From: Marilutibacter penaei
Lineage (GTDB): Bacteria > Pseudomonadota > Gammaproteobacteria > Xanthomonadales > Xanthomonadaceae
Assembly: GCF_014145395.1 (NCBI RefSeq)
Contig: NZ_JACHTE010000008.1
Span: 151,305-215,304 of the forward strand
Direction: 5' to 3'
DNA length: 64,000 bases
Shown: piece after piece, positions 9,500 through 23,404 of the stretch
Position numbering within the stretch: position 1 is the stretch's first letter
Layout: every line of letters begins with the position of its first letter
Position numbers and translations under genes: made by a program
The notes under the pieces: model-generated
Told to the model about the DNA's origin: nothing
Databases searched by the model: none
The model's input: the letters and a program-made list of their open reading frames with translations, nothing else

Positions 9500-9527
9500 G
9501 CCCCGGCCGCCACGCGCGGTCCGGGGC
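9500..9527 (+). other. GC-rich hairpin between dnaK and dnaJ
   Basis: Arms GCCCCGGCCGC and GCGGTCCGGGGC pair over 11 bp with one bulged T around a 5-nt loop, just after the dnaK stop. No T-tract follows, so it is more likely an attenuating or mRNA-stabilising hairpin than a strong terminator. Such a structure would help set more DnaK than DnaJ, but that is inference. Confidence 0.4.
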
Positions 9528-9625
9528 AGGCCACGGGGTTCGGGATCGTCCTGCGGTTTCGGACCCTTGTCGCATCAACAGCCCGGCCCGGCATCCGCCG
9601 GCGGGCCGGGGAACCTGCAACAACG

Positions 9626-10756
9626 ATGAGCAAGCGCGATTACTACGACGTCCTGGGCGTGGCCCGCACCGCGAACGACGAGGAGCTGAAAAAAGCCTAC
9701 CGTCGTTGCGCGATGAAGCACCATCCTGACCGCAACCCCGGCAACGCCGAGGCGGAAATCGCGTTCAAGGAGTGCAAGGAAGCGTACGAGGTCCTGTCGG
9801 ACGCCAACAAGCGCCGCGCCTACGACCAGCACGGCCATGCGGCCTTCGAGCATGGCATGGGCGGGGGCGCGGGTGGCCCCGGCTACGCCGACATGGGCGA
9901 CATCTTCGGCGACATCTTCGGCAACATCTTTGGCGGTGGCGCGGGTGGCCCGCGCGGTCCGCGACGGGGTGCCGACATCGGCTACGTCATGGAGCTCAAC
10001 CTCGAGGAAGCGGTCGGCGGCATCGACCGGCAGATCGAGATCCCGACCCTGGACGAATGCGGCACCTGCAGCGGCAGCGGCTCGGCGGACGGCAAGACCG
10101 AGTCCTGCGAGACCTGCGGTGGCCGCGGCCAGGTGCGCTTCCAGCGCGGGATCTTCTCGATGCAGCAGGCCTGCCCGCACTGCGGCGGTCGTGGCCAGAC
10201 CATTGCCAACCCGTGTGGCGACTGCCACGGACAGGGCCGCGTGGAACGCAACAAGACCCTGCAGGTGAAGATCCCCGCCGGCGTCGACACCGGCGACCGG
10301 ATCCGGCTCTCGGGCGAAGGCGAGGCCGGACCGCCCGGCGTGCCGCCCGGCGACCTGTATGTCGAAGTGCGGGTGAAGCCGCACGAAGTCTTCCAGCGCG
10401 ACGGCGACGACCTGCACTGCGAAGTGCCGATCCGCATTTCCCAGGCGGCACTGGGCGACACCATCCGCGTGCCGACACTCGAGGGCGACGTAGAACTGCG
10501 CATTCCGGCCGAGACCCAGACCGGCAAGATGTTCCGCCTGCGCGACAAGGGCGTGAAGTCCGTCCGCAGCCGCCGTCCCGGCGACCTGTACTGCCGCGCC
10601 GTGGTGGAGACACCGATCAACCTGACACCCGAACAGCGCGAGATCCTCGAGCAGTTCGAAGCGACCTTCGTCGGTGACGGCGCACGCCGCCACTCGCCCC
10701 GGTCCTCGACCTTCCTCGATGGGGTGAAGGGCTTCTGGGAGCGGATGAAGTCCTGA
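9626..10756 (+). CDS. dnaJ: Chaperone protein DnaJ (Hsp40)
   Basis: Co-chaperone that delivers substrates to DnaK and stimulates its ATPase. The 376-residue type I protein has a J domain at 1-70 with the HPD triad in [11 protein letters not shown], a Gly/Phe-rich linker (about 75-110), four CxxCxGxG zinc repeats ([32 protein letters not shown]) and C-terminal substrate-binding domains. It is the last gene of the heat-shock cluster, 134 bp after dnaK. Confidence 0.97.
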   Translation: MSKRDYYDVLGVARTANDEELKKAYRRCAMKHHPDRNPGNAEAEIAFKECKEAYEVLSDANKRRAYDQHGHAAFEHGMGGGAGGPGYADMGDIFGDIFGNIFGGGAGGPRGPRRGADIGYVMELNLEEAVGGIDRQIEIPTLDECGTCSGSGSADGKTESCETCGGRGQVRFQRGIFSMQQACPHCGGRGQTIANPCGDCHGQGRVERNKTLQVKIPAGVDTGDRIRLSGEGEAGPPGVPPGDLYVEVRVKPHEVFQRDGDDLHCEVPIRISQAALGDTIRVPTLEGDVELRIPAETQTGKMFRLRDKGVKSVRSRRPGDLYCRAVVETPINLTPEQREILEQFEATFVGDGARRHSPRSSTFLDGVKGFWERMKS

Positions 10757-10808
10757 TCGCGGAGGGGGACGCTTGTCGACGACGACCGTCGGCTTTAGCC
10801 TCTTCGCC

Positions 10809-11531
10809 ATGACGGACACCCCACATCCTTGCCGTGTACTGATCCACGGCGCATCCGGCCGCATGGGCCAGGCCCTGCTGCGCCTGGCCGGCGAGCGTGA
10901 CGATCTGACCGTCGTCGCCGCCATCGATCGCTCGACGCCCTCGCAGCGCGTGGTCGACGGCATCCCGCATTTCTCGGCGGACGAACTGGGCGGCGTGCCC
11001 GCGTTCGACGTGGCGATCGACTTCAGCCTGCCGGCCGGATTCGACCGGATCCTGGCCCTGTGCGTCTCCCGCGGACGGCCGCTCGTCTCGGGCACGACCG
11101 GGATCGACGAGGGGCAGCGCGAGGCGCTCGCCCGGGCCGCGGCCACGATCCCGCTGGCCTGGGCGACCAATTTCAGCCTGGGCGTGGCGATCCTCAACGA
11201 GCTGGTCGAGCGCGCCGCCCAAGCCTTGCCGGGCTGGGACTGCGACATCGTCGAATCGCACCACGTCCACAAGCTGGATGCCCCGTCCGGCACCGCGCTG
11301 ACCCTGGGCGAATGCGCCGGGCAGGGCGGGGCAACGCCGCGCTATGCCTCGTTGCGCGCCGGCGACATCGTTGGCGAGCACACGGTGCAATTCACCGGGT
11401 TGGGCGAACGCGTGGAGCTCGTGCACCGCGCCACCAACCGGGACATCTTTGCCCGCGGGGCGCTGCACGTGGCTTCGCGCCTGGTGGCACGACCGCCGGG
11501 GCAGTACCGGGTACGCGACCTGCTGGACTGA
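10809..11531 (+). CDS. dapB: 4-hydroxy-tetrahydrodipicolinate reductase
   Basis: Reduces the DapA product in the lysine/diaminopimelate pathway using NAD(P)H. The 240-residue product has the nucleotide-binding loop GASGRMGQ at the N-terminus, SGTTGID in the middle and the catalytic signature ESHHVHKLDAPSGTAL. The ATG giving MTDTPHPCRVLIHG was chosen over an upstream TTG. It lies 52 bp after dnaJ and upstream of carAB, the order seen in many gammaproteobacteria. Confidence 0.95.
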   Translation: MTDTPHPCRVLIHGASGRMGQALLRLAGERDDLTVVAAIDRSTPSQRVVDGIPHFSADELGGVPAFDVAIDFSLPAGFDRILALCVSRGRPLVSGTTGIDEGQREALARAAATIPLAWATNFSLGVAILNELVERAAQALPGWDCDIVESHHVHKLDAPSGTALTLGECAGQGGATPRYASLRAGDIVGEHTVQFTGLGERVELVHRATNRDIFARGALHVASRLVARPPGQYRVRDLLD

Positions 11532-11580
11532 GGGTCGACATGAACAGCGGGGCGCCATCGCCCGGTCGACGCTCCGATGA

Positions 11581-11604
11581 GGCTGGCGCGATCCTGCGCC
11601 AGCC
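11581..11604 (+). terminator. Perfect 9-bp hairpin between dapB and carA
   Basis: GGCTGGCGC and GCGCCAGCC form a perfect inverted repeat with a 6-nt loop, 50 bp after the dapB stop. The T-tract of an intrinsic terminator is missing, so it could also be a regulatory element of carAB, since the candidate carA -10 starts 3 bp beyond it. Confidence 0.4.
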
Positions 11605-11606
11605 GC

Positions 11607-11612
11607 TAGAAT
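11607..11612 (+). promoter_or_regulatory. Candidate -10 box for carAB
   Basis: TAGAAT lies 127 bp upstream of the carA start, right after the inverted repeat. No good -35 was found at the expected distance. If real, the carAB message has a leader of about 120 nt. Confidence 0.25.
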
Positions 11613-11738
11613 TCTCGCTCGCCTGAACCTCCCGAGCCGGACCGGTCCCCACCGCGTCCGCGCTTTGCTGCAACCTGGATTCATGGGTCTGCGCGAAGCC
11701 GGGCAGGTCGGCATTTCCCGGCTTCCAAGGCGACCCCC

Positions 11739-12863
11739 GTGACCCAACCCGCACTCCTTGCACTCGAAGACGGCACCCTCTTCGAGGGCATTTCAGTAGG
11801 CGCGCCCGGCCTTTCGGTCGGCGAAGTGGTGTTCAACACCGCGATGACCGGCTACCAGGAAATCCTGACCGATCCGTCCTACGCCCGTCAGCTGGTGACG
11901 CTGACTTACCCGCACATCGGCAACACCGGTTGCACCGACCAGGACGACGAGGCCCGCCAGACATGGGCGTCGGGCCTGATCGTGCGCGACGTGCCACGTC
12001 GCCCGAGCAACTGGCGCAGCCAAGTGGCGCTGCCGGAGTGGCTGGCCGCGCGCGGCATCGTCGGCATCGCCGGCATCGACACCCGCAAGCTGACCCGCCT
12101 GCTGCGCGACACGGGCGCGCAGGGCGGGGCGCTGATGGCCGGCGAGGGCATCGATGCCGACAAGGCGCTGGAGGCCGCGCGCAAGTTCCCGGGCCTGAAG
12201 GGCATGGACCTGGCGAAGGAGGTCAGCACCGCCGAGCGCTATGCCTGGACGGACGGCCAGCTCGACCTGGACCGCAACGCCTTCGTGACCGCCGCGCCGC
12301 GCTTCAAGGTCGTGGCCTACGATTTCGGCGTCAAGCACAACATCCTGCGCATGCTCGCCGAACGCGGCTGCGAGCTGACCGTGGTGCCCGCGCAGACGCC
12401 GGCCGCCGAGGTCCTGGCGCTCAAGCCCGACGGCGTCTTTCTCTCCAACGGCCCCGGCGATCCGGAACCCTGTGACTACGCGATCGCCGCGATCCGCGAG
12501 TTCATCGCCGCGCGTGTGCCGACCTTCGGCATCTGCCTGGGCCACCAGCTGCTCGGCCTCGCCGCCGGCGCCCGCACGATGAAGATGAAGTTCGGCCACC
12601 ACGGCGCGAACCACCCCGTCCAGGACCTCGATGACGGGCGCGTCATGATCACCTCGCAGAACCACGGCTTCGCGATCGACGAGTCGACCCTGCCCTCGAA
12701 CGTCCGCGTGACCCACCGCTCGCTGTTCGATGGCTCCAACCAGGGCATCGAACTGACCGACGCGCCGGCTTTCAGCTTCCAGGGCCACCCGGAAGCCAGC
12801 CCCGGCCCGCACGACGTTGCGCCCCTTTTCGACCGATTCGTTGCGCTCATGGAGGCCAACTGA
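11739..12863 (+). CDS. carA: Carbamoyl-phosphate synthase small subunit
   Basis: Glutamine amidotransferase subunit that supplies ammonia to CarB for carbamoyl phosphate, a precursor of arginine and pyrimidines. The 374-residue product has the N-terminal CPSase_sm domain ([23 protein letters not shown]) and a class I GATase domain with the nucleophile in [11 protein letters not shown] (Cys266) and the His-Glu pair in [13 protein letters not shown]. The start is GTG. The stop is followed after one base by the carB ATG (TGACATG), so the two are translationally coupled. Confidence 0.97.
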   Translation: MTQPALLALEDGTLFEGISVGAPGLSVGEVVFNTAMTGYQEILTDPSYARQLVTLTYPHIGNTGCTDQDDEARQTWASGLIVRDVPRRPSNWRSQVALPEWLAARGIVGIAGIDTRKLTRLLRDTGAQGGALMAGEGIDADKALEAARKFPGLKGMDLAKEVSTAERYAWTDGQLDLDRNAFVTAAPRFKVVAYDFGVKHNILRMLAERGCELTVVPAQTPAAEVLALKPDGVFLSNGPGDPEPCDYAIAAIREFIAARVPTFGICLGHQLLGLAAGARTMKMKFGHHGANHPVQDLDDGRVMITSQNHGFAIDESTLPSNVRVTHRSLFDGSNQGIELTDAPAFSFQGHPEASPGPHDVAPLFDRFVALMEAN

Positions 12864-12864
12864 C

Positions 12865-16116
<3,252 letters not shown>

Positions 16117-16136
16117 CCCGGCGGGCCTGAACCCGC

Positions 16137-16164
16137 GCCCGGGGCCGCTTCCAGCGCCCCGGGC
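16137..16164 (+). terminator. GC-rich hairpin after carB
   Basis: GCCCGGGGC and GCCCCGGGC form a perfect 9-bp stem with a 10-nt loop, 20 bp downstream of the carB stop. There is no U-tract, so intrinsic termination would be weak. It separates carAB from the greA group. Confidence 0.4.
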
Positions 16165-16281
16165 ATCCTGATAGCCTGTCCCGGAAGGTCGCGAAGGGGT
16201 GGTGGAACGCGCTGGCGAATGCCGGCGGATTCCGCTGCCTTCTTTGTTTGTCGCGGCACCCGGTCAAAGGAAGCATTCCCC

Positions 16282-16758
16282 ATGAGAGCACCGATCACGG
16301 TGAAGGGCGCGCAACGCCTGCGCGCCGAGCTTGAAGAACTGAAGTCGGTCCAGCGTCCCGCGGTGATCAACGCGATTGCCGAGGCCCGGGCGCACGGCGA
16401 CCTGAAGGAGAACGCCGAATACCACGCCGCCCGCGAGCAGCAGGGCTTCATCGAAGGCCGCATCAAGCAGCTCGAAGCCGAGCTGTCGCATGCCCAGGTG
16501 ATCGACGTCGCCTCGCTCAACGCGGGCGACCGCGTGGTGTTCGGCGCCATCGTGGAACTGGCCGACGTCGACACGGATGCCAGTACCACGTACCAGATCG
16601 TGGGTGACCTGGAAGCCGACATCAAGCAGGGCCTGATTGCGATTTCCTCGCCGGTGGCGCGTGCCCTGATCGGCAAGAACGAGGGTGACAGCGTCACCAT
16701 CGAAGCGCCCGGCGGTACCCGCGAATACGAGATCGTCGCCGTCCGCTACGACGGCTGA
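16282..16758 (+). CDS. greA: Transcription elongation factor GreA
   Basis: Rescues backtracked RNA polymerase by stimulating transcript cleavage. The 158-residue product has the N-terminal coiled coil with the acidic tip region ([20 protein letters not shown]) and the C-terminal FKBP-like domain ([20 protein letters not shown]). The ATG giving [13 protein letters not shown] was chosen. It is the first gene of a compact run with rpfE and recJ. Confidence 0.96.
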   Translation: MRAPITVKGAQRLRAELEELKSVQRPAVINAIAEARAHGDLKENAEYHAAREQQGFIEGRIKQLEAELSHAQVIDVASLNAGDRVVFGAIVELADVDTDASTTYQIVGDLEADIKQGLIAISSPVARALIGKNEGDSVTIEAPGGTREYEIVAVRYDG

Positions 16759-16767
16759 CGCTGACCG

Positions 16768-17703
16768 ATGAGCCGCGCGAGGCTCCTGCTGCCGGCTGCA
16801 TCCCGCTTTGGTGGCCAGCGCCTGCTTGAGCCTGTCGCGAAGGCGCTCGGCCGGGCCAACGCCGTGGCCGGCGCATCGCTGGCCCACTGTTTCGAGGTCG
16901 TGCCCGCGGGATGGCCCGCCGCGGCCGTGACCCGCCAGGCCGACCGGGGCGACGCCGCGGACGCTGCCTGGTTGCGGGCGGATCCCGTGCATATCCGTCC
17001 CGACCTCACGGGCGCGCGCCTGCTGGCGCATGGCCGTGCGATGCAGGTGGAAGCCACCGACGTCGACGCGATCCTGCCCGCCCTCAAACCCCTCTTCGGC
17101 GATGCGGGCTTTCAACTCGACGCACCCACACCTGCACGCTGGTATCTGCGGCTGCCGGCAGGTACGCAGTTGCCCGCCTTCAGCCCGCCCGATGCGGCGT
17201 TGGGCGCCGAGTTGCTCGAGCACCTGCCTGGAGGCGAAAGCGACAGCCCGGAGGCGCGGCGCTGGCGCTCCCTGCTGAGCGAAGTCCAGGTGGTACTGCA
17301 CAACCATCCGCGCAACGCGGAGCGCCTCGCGCAGGGTCGGCCGTCCATCAACTCGCTCTGGTTCTGGGGCGCCGGCCGATTGCCGACCCAGGTCCTCAGC
17401 GCCTGCCGCGAAGTCCTGAGCGACGATGACACGGTGCTCGCGTTCGCCCGGTTCGCGGGCGTCCGGAGCGGCGCGCTGCCCACCCGTTGCCCGGATCGCA
17501 TGGACGGCATCCTGGTGGACCTGCGCGACGCACGTGACCTGGCCCGGGTGCAGGCGGACTGGTTCGTGCCCTTGATTGAAGCACTGCACACGGGTTCGCT
17601 TCGCGAACTCCGGATCGATTGCGAGAGCGGGGACGGGTATCGAGTGACCGCGAGCCAGCGCTGGCGGTTCTGGCGCAAGCCCCGTACCGGGCTTGGCGCA
17701 TGA
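16768..17703 (+). CDS. rpfE: RpfE family protein
   Basis: The 311-residue product is recognised from its place between greA and recJ and from the segment INSLWFWGAGRLP, typical of RpfE and of proteins loosely annotated as cofactor-independent phosphoglycerate mutase-like. In Xanthomonas rpfE is part of the wider rpf region and its mutation alters extracellular enzyme and polysaccharide levels, but its biochemistry is unknown. There is no signal peptide. It overlaps the recJ start by four bases (ATGA), implying translational coupling. A molecular function cannot be assigned from sequence. Confidence 0.8.
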   Translation: MSRARLLLPAASRFGGQRLLEPVAKALGRANAVAGASLAHCFEVVPAGWPAAAVTRQADRGDAADAAWLRADPVHIRPDLTGARLLAHGRAMQVEATDVDAILPALKPLFGDAGFQLDAPTPARWYLRLPAGTQLPAFSPPDAALGAELLEHLPGGESDSPEARRWRSLLSEVQVVLHNHPRNAERLAQGRPSINSLWFWGAGRLPTQVLSACREVLSDDDTVLAFARFAGVRSGALPTRCPDRMDGILVDLRDARDLARVQADWFVPLIEALHTGSLRELRIDCESGDGYRVTASQRWRFWRKPRTGLGA

Positions 17704-19412
17704 ACCCGCAGGTGTCTGTACGGCGACGCGTGGCCGCGCAGGCCGGTGACTGGACCGACGCCACGCCACCGCTGCTGCGCCGGGTCTACGCCGCCCGCAA
17801 CGCGCTCGACGAAGCCCAGGCACGCCCACGCCTGGCGCACCTGTTGCCACCCGACGGGATGCTTGGCCTGGAGGCCGCCGCGACCCTGCTCGCCGCGGCG
17901 ATCACCGGCAATCGGCACATCGTCGTCGTCGGCGACTTCGACTGCGATGGCGCCACCGCCTGCGCGCTGGGGGTGCGCGGCCTGCGCCAGCTCGGCGCGC
18001 GTCGCGTTTCGCACGCCGTCCCGAACCGCATCACCCACGGCTACGGGCTCTCTCCCTCGCTGGTGGAGGAACTGGCCACGCTCGAACCCGACCTGCTGGT
18101 CACCGTCGACCATGGCATCGCCTGCAACGCAGGCGTTGCCGCCGCCCGCGCACGCGGCTGGCAGGTGCTGGTCACCGACCACCACCTGCCCGGCGAAGCA
18201 CTGCCGGACGCGGACGTAATCGTCGATCCGAACCAGCCCGGCGACCGCTTTCCGAGCAAGGTGCTCGCCGGTGTGGGGGTGATGTTCTACGTCCTGCTCG
18301 CGTTGCGCCGCCACCTGCGCGCGCAAGGCGCTTTCGCCGATGCCGTGCCCGACCTGGGCGTGCTGCTCGACCTGGTCGCGGTCGGCACCGTCGCCGACCT
18401 CGTGCCGCTGGACGCGAACAACCGGGCGCTGGTCGCCGCCGGATTGCGCCGACTGCGCGCGGGGCAGGGCTGCGCGGGCCTGAATGCACTGGCGGAGGTG
18501 TCGCGGCGCGCGCCCGGGCGCCTGACGGCCGCCGACATCGGCTATGCGATCGCCCCCCGGCTCAATGCGGCGGGTCGCCTGGAGGACATGGCGCTGGGCA
18601 TCGAATGCCTGCTGACCGACGATGCCGGCCAGGCCCGCGAAATCGCCGCGACGCTGGACGCGATCAACAGCGAGCGTCGCGCCGTCCAGCAGCAGATGAT
18701 CGATGAGGCCGAAGCCGCTATCGAGCGCGTCGCGCTGGGCGAGGCCGTGCCCGTGGGCCTGTGCCTGCACGATCCGGACTGGCACCCCGGCGTGGTCGGC
18801 CTGGTCGCGTCCAAGATGAAGGAACGCCTGCATCGCCCGGTGATCGCCTTCGCCCCGTCCGAGCCCGGCAGCGACAGCCTGCGCGGCTCCGCGCGCTCCA
18901 TTCCCGGTTTCCACATCCGCGATGCGCTCGCCGACGTCGCGGCCCGCCACCCGGGCCTGGTCGAACGCTTTGGCGGCCATGCGATGGCGGCCGGGCTTTC
19001 GTTGCACGCCGATCGCTTCGACGCGTTCCGCGACGCGTTCCAGGCCGCGGTCGCTGCGACCCTGCCGCCGGAGCTGCTCGCCGCGGAAGTCCTGAGCGAC
19101 GGCGCGCTGGAGGCCGACGACTTCGTCCGCGCCAACGCCGAAGCCCTGCGGGATGGCGGCCCCTGGGGACAGGGCTTTCCCGAGCCGCAGTTCGACGGCG
19201 AGTTCGACGTGCTGGGCTGGCGCGTGTTGGGCGAACGCCACCTCAAGCTTGAGCTCGGGGGTCCTGGCATGCGACTCAACGCCATCCACTTCGGCGGCTG
19301 GGACGGCACGCAACCGCCTCCCCGCGTCCGGATTGCCTACCGGCTCGAGCCGGACGACTACCGCGGCGGCGATGCCATCCAGCTCGTCGTCGTCCATCGC
19401 GAACCTGTCTGA
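17700..19412 (+). CDS. recJ: Single-stranded-DNA-specific exonuclease RecJ
   Basis: 5'-3' single-strand exonuclease of recombination and mismatch repair. The 570-residue product carries the DHH phosphoesterase motifs: DFDCDGATA (motif I), TVDHGI, the DHH triad in VTDHHLPGE and DLVAVGTVADLVPL. A DHHA1 domain near the C-terminus includes ERFGGHAMAAG. The ATG overlaps the rpfE stop. Confidence 0.95.
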   Translation: MNPQVSVRRRVAAQAGDWTDATPPLLRRVYAARNALDEAQARPRLAHLLPPDGMLGLEAAATLLAAAITGNRHIVVVGDFDCDGATACALGVRGLRQLGARRVSHAVPNRITHGYGLSPSLVEELATLEPDLLVTVDHGIACNAGVAAARARGWQVLVTDHHLPGEALPDADVIVDPNQPGDRFPSKVLAGVGVMFYVLLALRRHLRAQGAFADAVPDLGVLLDLVAVGTVADLVPLDANNRALVAAGLRRLRAGQGCAGLNALAEVSRRAPGRLTAADIGYAIAPRLNAAGRLEDMALGIECLLTDDAGQAREIAATLDAINSERRAVQQQMIDEAEAAIERVALGEAVPVGLCLHDPDWHPGVVGLVASKMKERLHRPVIAFAPSEPGSDSLRGSARSIPGFHIRDALADVAARHPGLVERFGGHAMAAGLSLHADRFDAFRDAFQAAVAATLPPELLAAEVLSDGALEADDFVRANAEALRDGGPWGQGFPEPQFDGEFDVLGWRVLGERHLKLELGGPGMRLNAIHFGGWDGTQPPPRVRIAYRLEPDDYRGGDAIQLVVVHREPV

Positions 19413-19447
19413 GCGCGTTCCGCCGCGGGCGGGGGCACCCCATAGCC

Positions 19448-19456
19448 TGCTAGAAT
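19448..19456 (+). promoter_or_regulatory. Candidate extended -10 promoter of prfB
   Basis: TGCTAGAAT is an extended -10 element (TG-N-TAGAAT) lying 32 bp before the prfB ATG in the recJ-prfB gap. No -35 is recognisable, which is usual for extended -10 promoters. Confidence 0.35.
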
Positions 19457-19488
19457 CGACGGTCTTTATCAGGTGGTGGTGACCGTTC

Positions 19489-20617
19489 ATGATCGAACTG
19501 AATCCCGTCCGCCAGCGCATCGCCGACCTGCGGGAACGGCTGGATGCGCTGAGGGGGTACCTTTGACTTCGATGCCAAGGTCGAACGTCTCGAGGAAGTA
19601 ACCCGGGAGCTCGAGCACCCGGACGTCTGGAACGATGCCGAGCGCGCGCAGGGACTGGGCCGGGAACGGGCCTCCCTCGAAAAGGTCGTGCTGGGCAGCC
19701 GCCGCCTCGACGAGGGGCTGGACGGGGCGGTCGAGCTGCTAGAGCTGGCCGAAATGGAAGACGACGAGGAGACGGCGTTGGCCGTCGTCGCGGACGTGGA
19801 CGGCTACCAGCGCGATGTCGAAACGCTTGAGTTCCAGCGCATGTTCAGCGGCAAGATGGACGCCGCCGCCGCGTTCGTCGACATCCAGGCTGGCGCCGGC
19901 GGCACCGAAGCGCAGGACTGGGCCGAGATGCTGTTGCGCATGTACCTGCGCTGGGCCGAGTCGCGCGGGTGGAAGGCCGAACTGATGGAAGCCTCCGGCG
20001 GCGAAGTCGCCGGCATCAAGTCGGCCACCTTCAGGGTCGAAGGCGATTTCGCGTATGGCTGGCTGAAGACCGAGACCGGCGTGCACCGCCTCGTGCGCAA
20101 GTCGCCGTTCGACTCCGACAACCGCCGCCACACCAGCTTCACCTCGGTGTTCGTCTCGCCCGAAGTCGACGACAACATCGACATCGAGATCAACCCCGCC
20201 GACCTGAGGACCGACGTCTACCGCTCCTCGGGCGCCGGTGGGCAGCACGTCAACAAGACCGAGTCTGCGGTCCGCATCACCCACGTGCCGAGCGGCATCG
20301 TGGTGGCCTGCCAGAACGGGCGCAGCCAGCACCAGAACCGCGACACCGCGATGAAGATGCTCGCCGCCAAGCTGTACGAGCTGGAACTGCAGAAGCGCAA
20401 CGCCGAGCGGGATGCGGTCGAGGCGACCAAGGCCGACATCGGCTGGGGCAGCCAGATCCGCAACTACGTGCTTGACCAGAGCCGCATCAAGGACCTGCGC
20501 ACCGGCATCGAGCGCAGCGATACCCAGAAGGTGCTCGATGGCGACCTGGACGAGTTCGTCGAGGCGAGCCTGAAGGCCGGCCTCGAGGTCGGCGCCAAAC
20601 GGGCGGACGCCGTCTGA
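19489..20617 (+). CDS. prfB: Peptide chain release factor 2, programmed +1 frameshift
   Basis: RF2 terminates translation at UGA and UAA. The first frame runs from the ATG at 19489 for 25 codons to CTT, then meets an in-frame TGA at 19564. Skipping the T at 19564 continues the protein as [11 protein letters not shown] to the stop at 20617, giving 375 residues in total (join 19489-19563, 19565-20617). The full product has the RF2 tripeptide region in [15 protein letters not shown] and the catalytic GGQ in [15 protein letters not shown]. Low RF2 favours the shift and so raises RF2 synthesis, the well-known autoregulation. It is followed by lysS, as in E. coli. Confidence 0.97.
19552..19567 (+). 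other. prfB programmed frameshift signal
   Basis: AGGGGG (19552-19557), an internal Shine-Dalgarno-like element, is followed by TAC and then CTTTGAC. This is the classical RF2 slippery site: the SD-like element three bases before CTT, then UGA plus C, a poor termination context. Only one base (third position of TAC) differs from the E. coli signal. Confidence 0.95.
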
Positions 20618-20690
20618 GCCCGCCGTGACGACCGCGCCGCGTCCCCACACGGGCGCGGCGGACTTCCCCCAGAACCGAACCCAGCCGACC

Positions 20691-22211
<1,521 letters not shown>

Positions 22212-22222
22212 GCCCGCTCCGG

Positions 22223-22320
22223 CCGTTGCAGCCATGGAGTGCGCCGGTGCGCACGGGCCGGGGCTGCGACGGAGGCCGGCCCGCGGTATCCTCGACCTGA
22301 TGCCTCCCAGGAGGGGAGGC
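22223..22320 (+). other. Structured lysS-rpfG intergenic region
   Basis: Three inverted repeats fill the gap before rpfG. An outer stem pairs CCGTTGCAGCC (22223-22233) with GGCTGCGACGG (22262-22272), 10 of 11 Watson-Crick pairs plus one wobble. A perfect GTGCGC/GCGCAC stem is nested inside (22239-22254). A separate GCCTCCC/GGGAGGC hairpin (22302-22320) lies 19 bp before the rpfG GTG. They could terminate lysS or shape the rpfG leader; neither ends in a T-tract. Confidence 0.4.
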
Positions 22321-22339
22321 GACTGACGCGGGACTGAGC

Positions 22340-23398
22340 GTGAACGTTGTAATCGTCGACGACCAGACATCGGCCCGCACGATGCTGCGGCACATCATCG
22401 AGGACATCGCGCCCGAGCTGAAGGTGCATGACTTCGGTGAGTCGGAGAGCGGGCTCGCGTGGTGCGAGTCCAACCATCCGGACCTGTTGCTGCTCGATTA
22501 CCGCATGCCGGGGATCGATGGCCTGGAGTTCGCGCGCCGTTTCCGGCGACGCCCGTTGCACCGCGACATCCCGATCATCCTGGTCACCGTCGTGGGCGAC
22601 GAGCCGATCCGCCAGGCCGCGCTGGAAGCCGGGGTGATCGACTTCCTCGTCAAGCCGGTCCGCCCCCGCGAGCTGAGGGCGCGCTGCCGCAACCTGCTGC
22701 AACTCCGCCAGCAGAGCGAGACCGTCAAGCAGCGAGCGCTCTCGCTGGAACAGCGGCTGCTGGCCAGCATGCACGAGGTCGAGGAACGCGAGCGCGAGAC
22801 CCTCCAGCGGCTGGCGCGGGCCATCGAGTACCGCGACACCGGCACCAGCGTCTACCTGGAACGGATGTCCCACGTCGCCGGGCTGATCGCCGAGCAGCTG
22901 GACATGTTCGAGGACGAGGTGCGGATGATCGAGATGGCCGCGCCCCTGCACGACATCGGCAAGATCGCCATTCCCGACTCGGTCCTGCTCAAGCCCGGTC
23001 CCTTGAAGGACGACGAAGTCGACATCATGCGCCGTCACCCGGTGATCGGCCATGAGCTGCTCAGCGGCAGCCAGAACCGGTTCATTCAGACCGCGGCGAC
23101 GATTGCGCTGCGCCACCACGAGCGATTCGACGGCAGCGGATATCCCGGCGCGCTCAAGGGGGACGAGATCCCGATCGAAGCCCGCATCGTCGCCGTCGCC
23201 GATGTGTTCGACGCACTCATATCACCGCGGCCGTACAAGGAAGCCTGGGACATCGAGGCCGCACTGGGCTACCTCACCGAGCAGAGGGGCATCCTGTTCG
23301 ACCCCCTCTGCGTGGACGCGCTGTTGCGCAACCGCAACCGGCTGGACGAGATCTGCACGCGTTATGCGGCCGGCTCCGTCCGGCCGGGCATGGGCTGA
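22340..23398 (+). CDS. rpfG: Two-component response regulator RpfG, HD-GYP c-di-GMP phosphodiesterase
   Basis: Output of the DSF quorum-sensing pathway: when phosphorylated by RpfC it degrades cyclic di-GMP. The 352-residue product has an N-terminal receiver domain with phospho-acceptor Asp53 (LLLLDYRMPG) and a C-terminal HD-GYP domain with HDIGK (His204-Asp205), HHERFDG and the GYP triad (267-269). The start is GTG. It is transcribed ahead of rpfC with a 6-bp gap. In Xanthomonas campestris rpfH lies between them; it is absent here. Confidence 0.95.
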   Translation: MNVVIVDDQTSARTMLRHIIEDIAPELKVHDFGESESGLAWCESNHPDLLLLDYRMPGIDGLEFARRFRRRPLHRDIPIILVTVVGDEPIRQAALEAGVIDFLVKPVRPRELRARCRNLLQLRQQSETVKQRALSLEQRLLASMHEVEERERETLQRLARAIEYRDTGTSVYLERMSHVAGLIAEQLDMFEDEVRMIEMAAPLHDIGKIAIPDSVLLKPGPLKDDEVDIMRRHPVIGHELLSGSQNRFIQTAATIALRHHERFDGSGYPGALKGDEIPIEARIVAVADVFDALISPRPYKEAWDIEAALGYLTEQRGILFDPLCVDALLRNRNRLDEICTRYAAGSVRPGMG

Positions 23399-23404
23399 CA
23401 CCCG

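Noticed and set aside
7296..9623. Open frame of 775 codons antisense to dnaK
   Set aside because: Repetitive Gly/Leu/Asp/Val composition typical of a GC-rich shadow frame; dnaK on the other strand is fully conserved.
19688..20617. prfB as a shorter gene starting in the downstream frame
   Set aside because: The classical frameshift signal and an ATG with 25 good codons upstream show that translation starts at 19489.
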